Shown here: positions 37,906-45,409 of the stretch, one piece after another
Position numbering within the stretch: position 1 is the first letter of the stretch
How the letters are laid out: each line of letters begins with the position of its first letter
Source of the DNA: JACPYM01 sp963699175
Lineage (GTDB): Bacteria; Acidobacteriota; Blastocatellia; RBC074
Reading direction: 5' to 3'
Length of the DNA: 64,000 bases
Assembly (NCBI GenBank): GCA_963699175.1
Contig: OY969418.1
Span: forward strand, 124,001 to 188,000
The notes under the pieces: generated by a model
The model's database searches: none
Told to the model about the DNA's origin: nothing
What the model saw: only the letters and a program-made list of their open reading frames with translations
Made by a program: the position numbers and the translations under genes

Positions 37906-38031
37906 ATGAAAGTTGAAACGAACATCAAAGCAGGCTGCCGCAAGGCGGGTGGCGACAACCACAACCAGACGATAGCGCGCGGCCTGAAAGTAAAAAGCGG
38001 CGTCAAGGCTGGCATCATCGTCGTCTGCTAA
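37906..38031 (+). CDS. NHNQT peptide 1: small cationic repeat peptide (41 aa), likely exported precursor
   Basis: The product starts MKVETNIKAG, continues CRKAGGD, then has NHNQTIARGLKVKSGVKAG and ends IIVVC. It is very basic apart from the hydrophobic C-terminal pentapeptide with terminal Cys. It shares every block with peptide 2 downstream and with the N-termini of two larger proteins at 48.0 and 49.0 kb. AAGGAGAAGG lies 6 bases upstream of the ATG. A C39-peptidase exporter is encoded 4.6 kb downstream; KAG/KAGG could be the cleavage site used by such peptidases, which cut after Gly-Gly or Gly-Ala-like pairs. I do not recognise the family. Conservation of start, ribosome site and sequence between copies makes a real gene very likely; the function is unknown. 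Confidence 0.82.
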   Translation: MKVETNIKAGCRKAGGDNHNQTIARGLKVKSGVKAGIIVVC

Positions 38032-38056
38032 TTCAACAACCACAATCAAACAAGAG

Positions 38057-38100
38057 CGCTGAGCGTCGCGGCCTCGAAACTGAGGCCGCGACGCTCAGCG
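38057..38100 (+). promoter_or_regulatory. Hairpin element E between peptide genes (perfect 19-bp stem)
   Basis: CGCTGAGCGTCGCGGCCTC at 38057-38075, loop GAAACT, GAGGCCGCGACGCTCAGCG at 38082-38100. CGTGATAACTCAATCATCAA then GGAGAAAGAAGG leads to the ATG of peptide 2. It matches the 3' half of elements A-D. No T run follows, so it is not a simple terminator; RNA processing or translational control is more likely. Confidence 0.82.
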
Positions 38101-38139
38101 TGATAACTCAATCATCAATATGGAGAAAGAAGGACAAAT

Positions 38140-38334
38140 ATGAAGATCCAAACGAACGTGAAAGCAGGTGATCACGCGCTGTCCGCGAACCACAACCAAA
38201 CGATGGCTCGTGGATTGAAGATCAAGAGCAGCGTCAAAGCTGGCGCGCTGGTTCCTAACCACAACCAGACTGTGTCGCGTGGCCTGAAGATGAAGAGCGG
38301 CGTCAAGGCCGGTCTCATCATCGTCGTCTGCTAA
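38140..38334 (+). CDS. NHNQT peptide 2: small cationic repeat peptide (64 aa), likely exported precursor
   Basis: MKIQTNVKAG is followed by DHALSANHNQTMARGLKIKS, then SVKAGALVP, NHNQTVSRGLKMKSGVKAG and LIIVVC. The central module is thus present twice, bounded by KAG each time, where peptide 1 has it once. Such a tandem array resembles multi-core peptide precursors. The end I/L-IIVVC is identical in type to peptide 1. The unit gene-plus-hairpin is itself duplicated, since the sequence after both stop codons (CACAATCAA) is conserved too. Export by the C39 transporter and cleavage after KAG are inferences. No modifying enzyme such as a radical SAM or LanM protein is visible nearby. Confidence 0.85.
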   Translation: MKIQTNVKAGDHALSANHNQTMARGLKIKSSVKAGALVPNHNQTVSRGLKMKSGVKAGLIIVVC

Positions 38335-38359
38335 TCCAATAGTCACAATCAACGATACT

Positions 38360-38401
38360 GCTGAGCAGCGCGGCCTCGAAGTGGAGACCGCGCTGCTCAG
38401 C
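38360..38401 (+). promoter_or_regulatory. Hairpin element F between peptide 2 and the RCC1-repeat gene
   Basis: GCTGAGCAGCGCGGCCTC, loop GAAGTG, GAGACCGCGCTGCTCAGC: an 18-base stem with one mismatch. CGTGATAGCCCAATCATTAA follows as in the other elements. The stem sequence differs from element E but pairing is retained. Confidence 0.8.
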
Positions 38402-38444
38402 GTGATAGCCCAATCATTAACTCCGAAAAAGAAGAAGGGCAGGT

Positions 38445-38498
38445 TTGAAAATCAAAACAAACCCAAACAACGAATCAGGAGAAGGGAAACAACCATGA
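38445..38498 (+). other. Possible relic or mini-ORF of an NHNQT-type leader (17 codons, TTG start)
   Basis: After hairpin F and a GAAGAAGGGCAGG site, a frame from TTG reads KIKTN then PNNESGEGKQP and stops at TGA overlapping the RCC1-gene ATG. The first six residues match the start of the other family members (MKIKAN, MKIQTN). It may be a decayed leader or a translated coupling ORF. Confidence 0.4.
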
Positions 38499-39724
38499 GC
38501 TTCAGAAACATATTCACAAACTTTGTAACCGTCGTCGCGCTCGCAGTCGCATTGACCGTCTGCGCGGTGGCCCAAACCGTTTCCGTCGAAGGCTTGTCCT
38601 CCGACTTCAACCTCAACAGATTGGCTATTTCGAAAGCGAAGACAGCGAGCACGGTCATCGGTTGGGGAGATAACCAATATAACCAGGCAATGCCTCCCGC
38701 CGACCTCGGCAAGGTGGTGGCGATTGCCAACGGCGGCCATCACAGTTTGGCGCTGAAGGCGGACGGCACAGTCGTCGCCTGGGGAAGGAGCAACGTAGGG
38801 CAATTGAATATCCCACCCCTCCTCAACAATGTGGTCGCGATTTCCGCCGGAACTGGTCACAACTTGGCGCTGAAGGCGGACGGCACGGTCGTTAGTTGGG
38901 GCTGGAACGACTATGGCCAAGCGACAGTCCCCGCCAACCTCGACAACGTAATGGCGATTGCCGCCGGAGGCTATCACAGCTTAGCGCTGAAGTCGGATGG
39001 CACGGTCGTCGCCTGGGGGCAGTACGAAGACTTTAATCAAACGCCCCCTGCTGGCCTCAACAATGTAGTGGCGATCGCTGCCGGAGGCTATCACAACCTG
39101 GCACTGAAGTCGGATGGCACGGTCATCGCTTGGGGATATAACGTCTATGGCCAGGCGACACCTCCAGCTTTCCTCCACAATGTAGTGGCGATTGCCGCCG
39201 GGTTTACCCACAGCTTGGCGCTGAGGTCGGATGGCACGGTCGTCCCTTGGGGTGATAACACCTTTGGCCAAACAACGCTCCCCGCTGGCGTCAACAATGT
39301 GGTGGCGATCGCTGGTGGTTTGTGTCACAGCCTAGCGCTGGAGTCAGATGGCACAGTCGTTGCCTGGGGGCGAAACAATGCAGGGCAAACGACGGTTCCC
39401 ACCGGACTCAACAATGTGATGGCGCTTGCCGTGGGAGGAAGCCAAGACCATAGTTTGGTGCTGGTGAACCCGCTCACGGTCGCTGACCTGACCATCATTG
39501 TCTATGGCATGAACATCAACATTGTGGTCAAGAAAAACCTCATCTTCAAACTGAACGCTGTGCAGACGGCACTTAACAATGCAGACCTAGCAACAGCCTG
39601 CGCCAAGCTGCCCGACTATATCAATCTATGCCAGGCGCAAGCGGGAAAGACGCTGACCGGGGCGCAAGCCAATCAACTCATCGCGGGTGCCGCCGAAATC
39701 CGCGCCTCGCTCGGCTGTCAGTGA
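38495..39724 (+). CDS. Secreted RCC1/ATS1-type beta-propeller protein (409 aa)
   Basis: A signal peptide (FVTVVALAVALTVCAVAQ) leads to about seven repeats of some 38 residues, each with VVAIAAGGYHSLALKSDGTV-like sequence followed by AWG and a variable NxxGQ segment, the pattern of RCC1-type propellers. The C-terminal 90 residues (NLIFKLNAVQTALNNADLAT, then QANQLIAGAAEIRASLGC) resemble small helical C-terminal domains seen on secreted bacterial proteins. It follows the two NHNQT peptide genes after hairpin F and ends before a strong terminator, so it is probably the third gene of that transcript. A binding or surface role is likely; its partner is unknown. Confidence 0.85.
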   Translation: MSFRNIFTNFVTVVALAVALTVCAVAQTVSVEGLSSDFNLNRLAISKAKTASTVIGWGDNQYNQAMPPADLGKVVAIANGGHHSLALKADGTVVAWGRSNVGQLNIPPLLNNVVAISAGTGHNLALKADGTVVSWGWNDYGQATVPANLDNVMAIAAGGYHSLALKSDGTVVAWGQYEDFNQTPPAGLNNVVAIAAGGYHNLALKSDGTVIAWGYNVYGQATPPAFLHNVVAIAAGFTHSLALRSDGTVVPWGDNTFGQTTLPAGVNNVVAIAGGLCHSLALESDGTVVAWGRNNAGQTTVPTGLNNVMALAVGGSQDHSLVLVNPLTVADLTIIVYGMNINIVVKKNLIFKLNAVQTALNNADLATACAKLPDYINLCQAQAGKTLTGAQANQLIAGAAEIRASLGCQ

Positions 39725-39847
39725 GCGGCGTCAAAAGGGAGATTCGCACAGGTCGAAAAATTCCGGGACCCTCTCCTAGCCTCTCGCAGCGGTAATCGTC
39801 TCGTCAGGCCGACCGCAGTATCGCGCTCCACTGGAGATCGAACTTGT

Positions 39848-39905
39848 AGCCGCAGATGAATGCCAAGCCACACGGCTTGCGCAGTCATCTGCGGCTCGCT
39901 TTTTT
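39848..39905 (+). terminator. Terminator after the RCC1-repeat gene (shared type 1)
   Basis: AGCCGCAGATGA at 39848 pairs with TCATCTGCGGCT at 39885, followed by CGCTTTTTT. The upstream GCGCTCCACTGG stretch and the stem recur after the hydrolase gene near 50.35 kb, so the whole 3' region is shared. Confidence 0.85.
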
Positions 39906-39933
39906 CTGCGGTGCACGAAGCTGAATTCAGCCA

Positions 39934-40080
39934 GAAATGTTTTCTTTGAGTGAGCGATTGTCCTTCTTTTTTTCGCCTGTCTAGGTGAGCAGCGATGAGC
40001 GTTGACATCGAAGCTGATGACGCGACGCTCAGCGTGATAGCTCAATCATCAACTTCGAAAAGGAGAAGGACAAAGAGGAG
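39934..40080 (+). promoter_or_regulatory. Conserved leader element B (upstream of the TPR/export operon)
   Basis: AAATGTTTTCTTTGA, GTGAGCGATT at 39950, TTTTTTTCGCCTGT, then GGTGAGCAGCGATGAGCGTT with its paired CGACGCTCAGCGTGATAGCT and AAAAGGAGAAGG. It matches element A almost base for base. No peptide start codon follows; the next gene is the TPR protein 78 bp on. This links the exporter operon to the peptide genes by common control. Confidence 0.8.
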
Positions 40081-40157
40081 CGAGCGCAATCGCGAAAATT
40101 TGTTGTCGCACTGATTGTTCTCGCTGCTTTTTATTGACTGTAGTGGTGGAGACCGAA

Positions 40158-41300
40158 ATGAACACAGCAACACGAACGAAGTTATCGCCGGAGACCAAGT
40201 TTGACGCGACCGATGAGTTGATCGAGGAAGCCTGCCGACTGCACGACGCGGCAGTTGCGGCATACAGCGCCGGGCGTGGTAGCGCAGCCGAGCAATTGTC
40301 CCGCCGTGCCATTGCCATCTTCGAGCAGGCCGCAGGCGCAGGGCTTTGTAGTTGGGCGGACATGGCGGCAGCGCTGGGCAATCTAGGCGCGATTTACGAA
40401 GCGCGCTGCGCTTATGCCGAAGCAGAAGACTGTTACCAGCGCGCCACTGCAATCGCCGCAGAACTGGGAGACAGCGGCGATGAAGACGTGGCGCACTTGC
40501 GTTTGCAATCGCTCAGTAATTACGGGCGCATCCTGCGGACACAAGGCCGTTATGCGCAGGCCGAGCTGTTCATCCGTCGCGCACTTGCCTTTGCCGAATC
40601 GTGGTTCGGCGTTACCAGCTTGCCTACAGCTTGGGCCTTGAACGAGCTGGGCATGTTCGGCAAGTTCGCTGGACGCTTCGACGAGGCAGAGGCTTGTTAC
40701 ATGCGCGCGCTGGCCATTCTGGAAAGACATTACGGCGACGCTTGTCTGGAGGCGGCTTCGCTTTATCACAATCTGGGCGGTCTGGAACACGCACGCGGGT
40801 ACTTCGCTGAAGGCGAGTCGTGGGCGCGGCAATCGGTGATCATGCGCGAACGGGCGCTGGGGCCGGAGCATCCCGAAGTGGCAGCGGACGTGGCGGCGCT
40901 GGCGGCGCTACTCGACGGACAGGGTAAGTACGCAGAGGCCGAACAGCTTTACCAGCGCTCGCTCGCCATCTTTCGCCGCACCTACGGCGAAGAGCATTAC
41001 GAGATCGCCGTCAACCTGAACAATCTGGCGGTGCTTTATCAAGCGCAGGAACGCTTCGCCGAGTCCGAGGAGCATTACCTGCGTGCGCTGGCTATCAAGG
41101 AGAAAATCTTTGACGTGGGAAACGTCGAGATCGCGCTGACGCTGAACAATCTGGCGGTGCTGTATCAGGCGCAAGACCGCCACGATCGAGCAGAGCCGCT
41201 GTTGCGGCGCGCGCTCGGAATCTTTGGGCGCACGCTCGACGCCGATCATCCGCATTTGCTGGCCTGCCGCGAAAATATCGCGGCGCAGCCGACGATCTGA
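40158..41300 (+). CDS. TPR protein, kinesin-light-chain type (380 aa)
   Basis: Six to seven tetratricopeptide repeats of about 42 residues cover residues 30-375, such as YAEAEQLYQRSLAIFRRTYG and IAVNLNNLAVLYQAQERF. There is no signal peptide, so it is cytoplasmic. I chose the ATG at 40158 with GTGGAG upstream; a TTG eight codons earlier also opens the frame. It is the first gene of the exporter operon, 60 bp before the HlyD gene. A role in gathering cargo peptides for export, or in regulation, is inferred from position only. Confidence 0.85.
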   Translation: MNTATRTKLSPETKFDATDELIEEACRLHDAAVAAYSAGRGSAAEQLSRRAIAIFEQAAGAGLCSWADMAAALGNLGAIYEARCAYAEAEDCYQRATAIAAELGDSGDEDVAHLRLQSLSNYGRILRTQGRYAQAELFIRRALAFAESWFGVTSLPTAWALNELGMFGKFAGRFDEAEACYMRALAILERHYGDACLEAASLYHNLGGLEHARGYFAEGESWARQSVIMRERALGPEHPEVAADVAALAALLDGQGKYAEAEQLYQRSLAIFRRTYGEEHYEIAVNLNNLAVLYQAQERFAESEEHYLRALAIKEKIFDVGNVEIALTLNNLAVLYQAQDRHDRAEPLLRRALGIFGRTLDADHPHLLACRENIAAQPTI

Positions 41301-41360
41301 AACAAGGGAAATTTGTGGGACAAGCTGACAGCATGTCCCACCTTTGCCGCAGGAGATGCA

Positions 41361-42539
41361 ATGCCGACTCCGTTTACACGTTGTACACGCGCACTCAATG
41401 CAGATGGCTTCAACCGTTCGGTTTGGCTGATTGCGTTAGTCACGCTGTTGTTGGGCGGCTGGTTGCTGTGGTTCGTCGCGGCCCGCGTGGCGCTCTATGA
41501 AACGGCGGAGACGGCGCGGCTGGAAGTGGATAGCGCCGTGCATCCCATCGAGGCGCTGATGGCCGGGCGCGTGCGTCTGACGCATTTGCAAGTCGGGCGC
41601 GCCGTCAAGGCGGGCGAGGTGTTGGTGGAACTCGAAACCGAAGCGCAGCGCTTGCAGTTGGCCGAAGAGCAGGCGCGCGTGGCGGCGCTGGGCGGCCAAC
41701 TCGCGGCGCTGGGCGGCCAGGCGGTGGCGCAGCAACAAGTGCAGAGCGAAACGCGCCAAGCCGCGCCGGTCGCTTTGGATGAGTCGCGCGCCAAATTGGA
41801 TGAGGCCGAAGCCGCTGCGCGCGCCGCTGCCGATGAGGCCGGGCGTTTAGCGCAGTTGCGCAACGACGGCTTGGTCGCTGAAGTTGAGCTGGTGCGCGCC
41901 CGTGCCGCCGCAGAGCAGAAGCGCGCGGCAGTTGATACTTTACGTCTCGCCATCAATCGCCAGAACAAAGATCAGCGCGCAACGGACAGCACACAGCAAG
42001 TCGCGCTCGAAGGCTTGAAGCGCGAGGCGGCGGTGCTCGAAGGCGAGATGAAAACTCACCACGCGACTATCGAACGCCTGGAGCACGAAATCGCCGAGCG
42101 CTTCATCATCGCGCCAGCCACCGGCAAACTCGGCGAAGTCGCTGAACTGCATGCTGGCCAAGTTGTCCGCGCTGGTGACAAGCTCGGCGCAGTAATTCCC
42201 GATGGCCAATTGAAAGCGGTCGCCGAATTCCCGCCTTCCGATTCGCTAGGCCGCATTCGCAAGGGGCAGCCCGCGCGCTTGCGGCTGGACGGTTTCCCCT
42301 GGGCCGAATACGGCAAAGTCGCGGGCGAAGTCATCAATATCGCCAGCGAACCGCGTTCCGGCAAAGTCCGCGTCGAATTGTCGGTGCGTCCCGCATCGGC
42401 GCCGCTGATCCCGCTGCAACACGGCTTGCCCGGCAAGTTGGAAGTCGAAGTCGAACGCATCTCGCCCGCCGCGCTGGTGTTGCGCAGCGTCGGCAAGCTG
42501 CTTACTCGTCAATCGCCCGCAACCGGAGTTGACCAATGA
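41361..42539 (+). CDS. HlyD-family secretion protein / membrane fusion protein (392 aa)
   Basis: One TM helix near the N-terminus (LIALVTLLLGGWLLWFVAAR, about residues 24-43) is followed by a split lipoyl domain (VDSAVHPIEALMAGRV, VLVELETEAQRLQLAEEQA), a long Ala/Glu-rich coiled coil (about 100-265), the second lipoyl half (IIAPATGKLGEVAELHAGQV) and a beta-barrel (LRLDGFPWAEYGKVAGEV). This is the standard adaptor for type I peptide export. AGGAG precedes the ATG at 41361. The stop overlaps the transporter start by ATGA. NHLM-type export systems use an adaptor of this kind with two ABC proteins. Confidence 0.9.
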   Translation: MPTPFTRCTRALNADGFNRSVWLIALVTLLLGGWLLWFVAARVALYETAETARLEVDSAVHPIEALMAGRVRLTHLQVGRAVKAGEVLVELETEAQRLQLAEEQARVAALGGQLAALGGQAVAQQQVQSETRQAAPVALDESRAKLDEAEAAARAAADEAGRLAQLRNDGLVAEVELVRARAAAEQKRAAVDTLRLAINRQNKDQRATDSTQQVALEGLKREAAVLEGEMKTHHATIERLEHEIAERFIIAPATGKLGEVAELHAGQVVRAGDKLGAVIPDGQLKAVAEFPPSDSLGRIRKGQPARLRLDGFPWAEYGKVAGEVINIASEPRSGKVRVELSVRPASAPLIPLQHGLPGKLEVEVERISPAALVLRSVGKLLTRQSPATGVDQ

Positions 42540-45409
42540 CCTCTTCCACCACAACTCGCCGCCGCTGGCTCGTGCCCGAAGTCGTGCAGACTTCGGCGAT
42601 GGATTGTGGCCCGGCTGCGCTCAAATGCCTGCTGGAAGGCTTCGGTGTGCGGGTCAGCTATGGCCGCTTGCGCGAAGCCTGCCAAACTGATGTGGACGGC
42701 ACTTCGATTGACACGCTCGAAATGGTTGCGGCGCAGTTGGGCCTCGAAGCTGAGCAAGTGATGTTGCCCGAAGACCATCTGCTGTTGCCGGAAGCCGCCG
42801 CGCTGCCCGCCATCGTCGTCGTGCGCACGCCGAATGGCGCGACGCATTTTATCGTTGTCTGGCGCAGGCACGGGCACTTGGTGCAGGTGATGGACCCGGC
42901 GACGGGACGACGTTGGATGAGTTGCGCCGAGCTGCGCGCCGAACTGTACAAACACGCGCTGGCGATTCCGGCGGCAAACTGGCGCGAGTGGGCGGGGTCG
43001 GAAAGTTTTCTAGATGGTTTGCAGCAACGGCTGAGTGATTTGGGCGTGACGGGCGAAGCGATTGATGGATTGATCGAACAATCATTGGCCGACGCTGGTT
43101 GGCACAGTTTAGCGGCGCTGGATGCAGCCACGCGCATGGTCGAATCAATCGCGCGTTCGGGCGGCATCAAGCGCGGCAGCCAAGCCGAGCACGTATTGAA
43201 AACTTTTTTCGCGCGTGTTGTTCCTAGCGACGTTCAGAGTACCGGCTTCAGCCGGAATCTTTCTACTACGACCATTCCGCCTAAAGGCGGGACTCTAAAC
43301 TCAGACGAGATCATTCCCGCCAATTACTGGATGGCGCGACCCGCCCGACCAAACGACGATGGTGAAGAGCAAGTGACGATGACCGGCGCAGTGTTGATGC
43401 AAGTGCACGGACGACGCGCGCAGGTTGAAGCTGAAGCAAGTCGTGAAGCAGCGCTTTCGCCAGAGTTGGTTGCCGCGTTGGAAGAGAAGCCCAGCCAGCC
43501 GGGCCGCGAGTTGTTCAAGCTGCTGCGCGCGGATGGACTGCTTGCGCCTTTGATGGTATTGGCTGCGCTCGTGTTGGCGGCGGGTGGCGTGCTGGTTGAA
43601 GCAGTGCTCTTTCAAGGGCTGTTCAACTTTAGCCAGAAGCTGAACCTGACCGAGCAGCGTTTGGGCGCAATGGCGGCGCTCGTCGTTTTCTCGCTGGCGC
43701 TGCTTTGTCTGGAACTGCCGCTGGTCGCAGGGCTGCTGCGCGCGGGGCGGCGGATGGAGGCGCGGTTGCGGCTCAAGTTTCTGGAAAAGATTCCGCGCCT
43801 GAGCGACCGTTACTTTCAGAGCCGGTTGATTTCAGACATGGCCGAACGCAGCCACAGCGTGCAGGTCTTGCGCGCGCTGCCGACATTGGGTGGGCAATTT
43901 TTGCGCTTCGTTTTTGAATTGGCGCTGACGGCGGCAGGCATCATTTGGTTAGATCCGCGCGGCGCTTGGGTCGCGCTGACAGTCGCGGGGCTGGCGGTAG
44001 TTTTACCGCTAGCGTTGCAATCGCGGTTGACCGAACGCGAACTGCGCGTCCGCAGCCACAATGGCGCGCTCAGCCGGTTTTATCTGGACGCACTTTTGGG
44101 ATTGGTTGCGGTGCGCACGCACGGCGCAGCGCGCTCGCTGCGGCGCGAACACGAAAGCTTGCTGCTTGAATGGATGCACGCCAGCTTCGGCTTACTGCGC
44201 ACGGCGCTCAGTATCGAAGCCGTTGAGGCTTTGTCAGGCTTCGGCTTGGCGGCGTGGCTGTTGTTCGATCATCTATCGCGCGGCGGCGAGGCGGGCGGCG
44301 CGTTGCTCTTGGTCTATTGGGCGCTCAATCTGCCCGCGCTCGGCCAGGAGATTGCGCTCGTCGCACAGCAATATCCCGCGCAGCGCAACGTCACGCTGCG
44401 CGCGCTCGAACCGTTGGGCGCGCCGGAAGAAGTAGAGACAGTTCGGAGTACCGGCTTCAGCCGGAAGGACTCAGATGCCAAGCCCTTTCCGGCTGAAGCC
44501 GGTCCTTCAAACTGTGCTACGAACGGCGCGGCGCTCAGCTTTGAGAATGTCAGCGTGCTGGCCGGCGGCCACGCGATTTTGCACGAGCTTGATTTGGAGA
44601 TCGAAGCTGGCAGCCACGTGGCGATTGTCGGCGCGTCGGGCGCGGGCAAATCGAGCTTTGTTGGTCTGCTGCTGGGTTGGCATCGAGCGGCGAACGGGCG
44701 CGTGTTGGTTGATGGCGAAGAATTGGCGGGCGCACGGTTGGAGCAACTGCGCACGGAAACAGCGTGGGTTGATCCGGCGATTCAGCTTTGGAATCGGTCG
44801 CTGCTTGAAAACCTGCTTTACGGAGCTGATGACCAATCCACAATGCGCAATCCGCAAGCCGCCATCGAAGGGGCCGACTTGCGCCGCGTGTTGGAAAAAC
44901 TGCCCGACGGATTACAGACCAAGCTCGGCGAAGGCGGCGCGCTGGTTTCAGGCGGTGAAGGGCAACGCGTGCGATTGGGGCGGGCGCTGCTGCGCGACGA
45001 CGCGCGCCTGGTGATTCTGGACGAACCATTTCGCGGCTTGGATCGCAACAAACGGCGCGCCTTATTGCGGCGCGCGCGCGAACAATGGCGCAACGCGACG
45101 CTGCTGTGCATCACGCACGATGTCAGCGAGACGCTTGGCTTCGGGCGCGTGTTGGTCATCGGAGGCGGCCAGATTGTGGAAGACGACAGTCCGCGTTTAT
45201 TGGCGGCAAAACCTGCTTCTTGCTACAGCGAGTTGCTGCAAACGGAAGAGGCTGTGCGCGCGGGTCTGTGGGCGAAGGCCGAATGGCGGCGCTTGCGCAT
45301 GGACGGTGGGCAAGTGATTGAAACTTGTGGGCAGGCTGAGTCGAAAGCGAGCAGTCATAGCGAAACGCGAGTGACAGTTTTGGCGGATGAAAGGAGGCGG
45401 CGCGCGTGA
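42536..45409 (+). CDS. C39 peptidase-containing ABC transporter (957 aa)
   Basis: A bacteriocin-type leader peptidase domain occupies residues 10-150: catalytic Cys24 in MDCGPAALK, His104 in THFIVVW and Asp120 in VMDPATG. A spacer follows, then a six-TM exporter domain (about 325-625) and an ATPase with Walker A GASGAGKSS (near 700), signature VSGGEGQRVRLG and Walker B LVILDEP. It should cleave a leader and export the peptide in one step. Two palindromic repeats are inserted in frame, at about residues 233-256 and 635-661, adding STGFSR-type linkers at domain borders. The likely substrates are the NHNQT peptides upstream. Confidence 0.92.
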   Translation: MTSSTTTRRRWLVPEVVQTSAMDCGPAALKCLLEGFGVRVSYGRLREACQTDVDGTSIDTLEMVAAQLGLEAEQVMLPEDHLLLPEAAALPAIVVVRTPNGATHFIVVWRRHGHLVQVMDPATGRRWMSCAELRAELYKHALAIPAANWREWAGSESFLDGLQQRLSDLGVTGEAIDGLIEQSLADAGWHSLAALDAATRMVESIARSGGIKRGSQAEHVLKTFFARVVPSDVQSTGFSRNLSTTTIPPKGGTLNSDEIIPANYWMARPARPNDDGEEQVTMTGAVLMQVHGRRAQVEAEASREAALSPELVAALEEKPSQPGRELFKLLRADGLLAPLMVLAALVLAAGGVLVEAVLFQGLFNFSQKLNLTEQRLGAMAALVVFSLALLCLELPLVAGLLRAGRRMEARLRLKFLEKIPRLSDRYFQSRLISDMAERSHSVQVLRALPTLGGQFLRFVFELALTAAGIIWLDPRGAWVALTVAGLAVVLPLALQSRLTERELRVRSHNGALSRFYLDALLGLVAVRTHGAARSLRREHESLLLEWMHASFGLLRTALSIEAVEALSGFGLAAWLLFDHLSRGGEAGGALLLVYWALNLPALGQEIALVAQQYPAQRNVTLRALEPLGAPEEVETVRSTGFSRKDSDAKPFPAEAGPSNCATNGAALSFENVSVLAGGHAILHELDLEIEAGSHVAIVGASGAGKSSFVGLLLGWHRAANGRVLVDGEELAGARLEQLRTETAWVDPAIQLWNRSLLENLLYGADDQSTMRNPQAAIEGADLRRVLEKLPDGLQTKLGEGGALVSGGEGQRVRLGRALLRDDARLVILDEPFRGLDRNKRRALLRRAREQWRNATLLCITHDVSETLGFGRVLVIGGGQIVEDDSPRLLAAKPASCYSELLQTEEAVRAGLWAKAEWRRLRMDGGQVIETCGQAESKASSHSETRVTVLADERRRRA
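43233..43300. repeat. In-frame palindromic element, copy 2 (inside the C39 transporter gene)
   Basis: GTTCAGAGTACCGGCTTCAG ... CCGCCTAAAGGCGGGACTCT. It is the same family as 4106-4175. It encodes STGFSR and PPKGGTLN between the peptidase and membrane domains and keeps the reading frame open. Confidence 0.85.
44438..44516. repeat. In-frame palindromic element, copy 3 (inside the C39 transporter gene)
   Basis: ACAGTTCGGAGTACCGGCTT at the left and GGTCCTTCAAACTGT at the right, with CTTCAGCCGG paired to CCGGCTGAAG inside. It encodes RSTGFSRKDS and FPAEAGPSN between the membrane and ATPase domains. Confidence 0.87.

Noticed and set aside
38057..38100. Strong hairpin between peptide genes as a transcription terminator
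   Set aside because: No T run follows the stem, and the next ribosome site and start codon come directly after it.
37906..38334. Peptides as classical NHLP (nitrile-hydratase-leader) or Nif11 precursors
   Set aside because: They are too short and lack those leader domains; only the export genes resemble NHLM systems.
38700..39440. Regularly spaced ~115-bp repeats as a CRISPR-like array
   Set aside because: They are in-frame protein repeats of an RCC1-type propeller with changing codons.
40080..40157. A hidden NHNQT peptide gene after leader element B
   Set aside because: No ATG or alternative start leading into KAG or NHNQT-like codons was found before the TPR gene.
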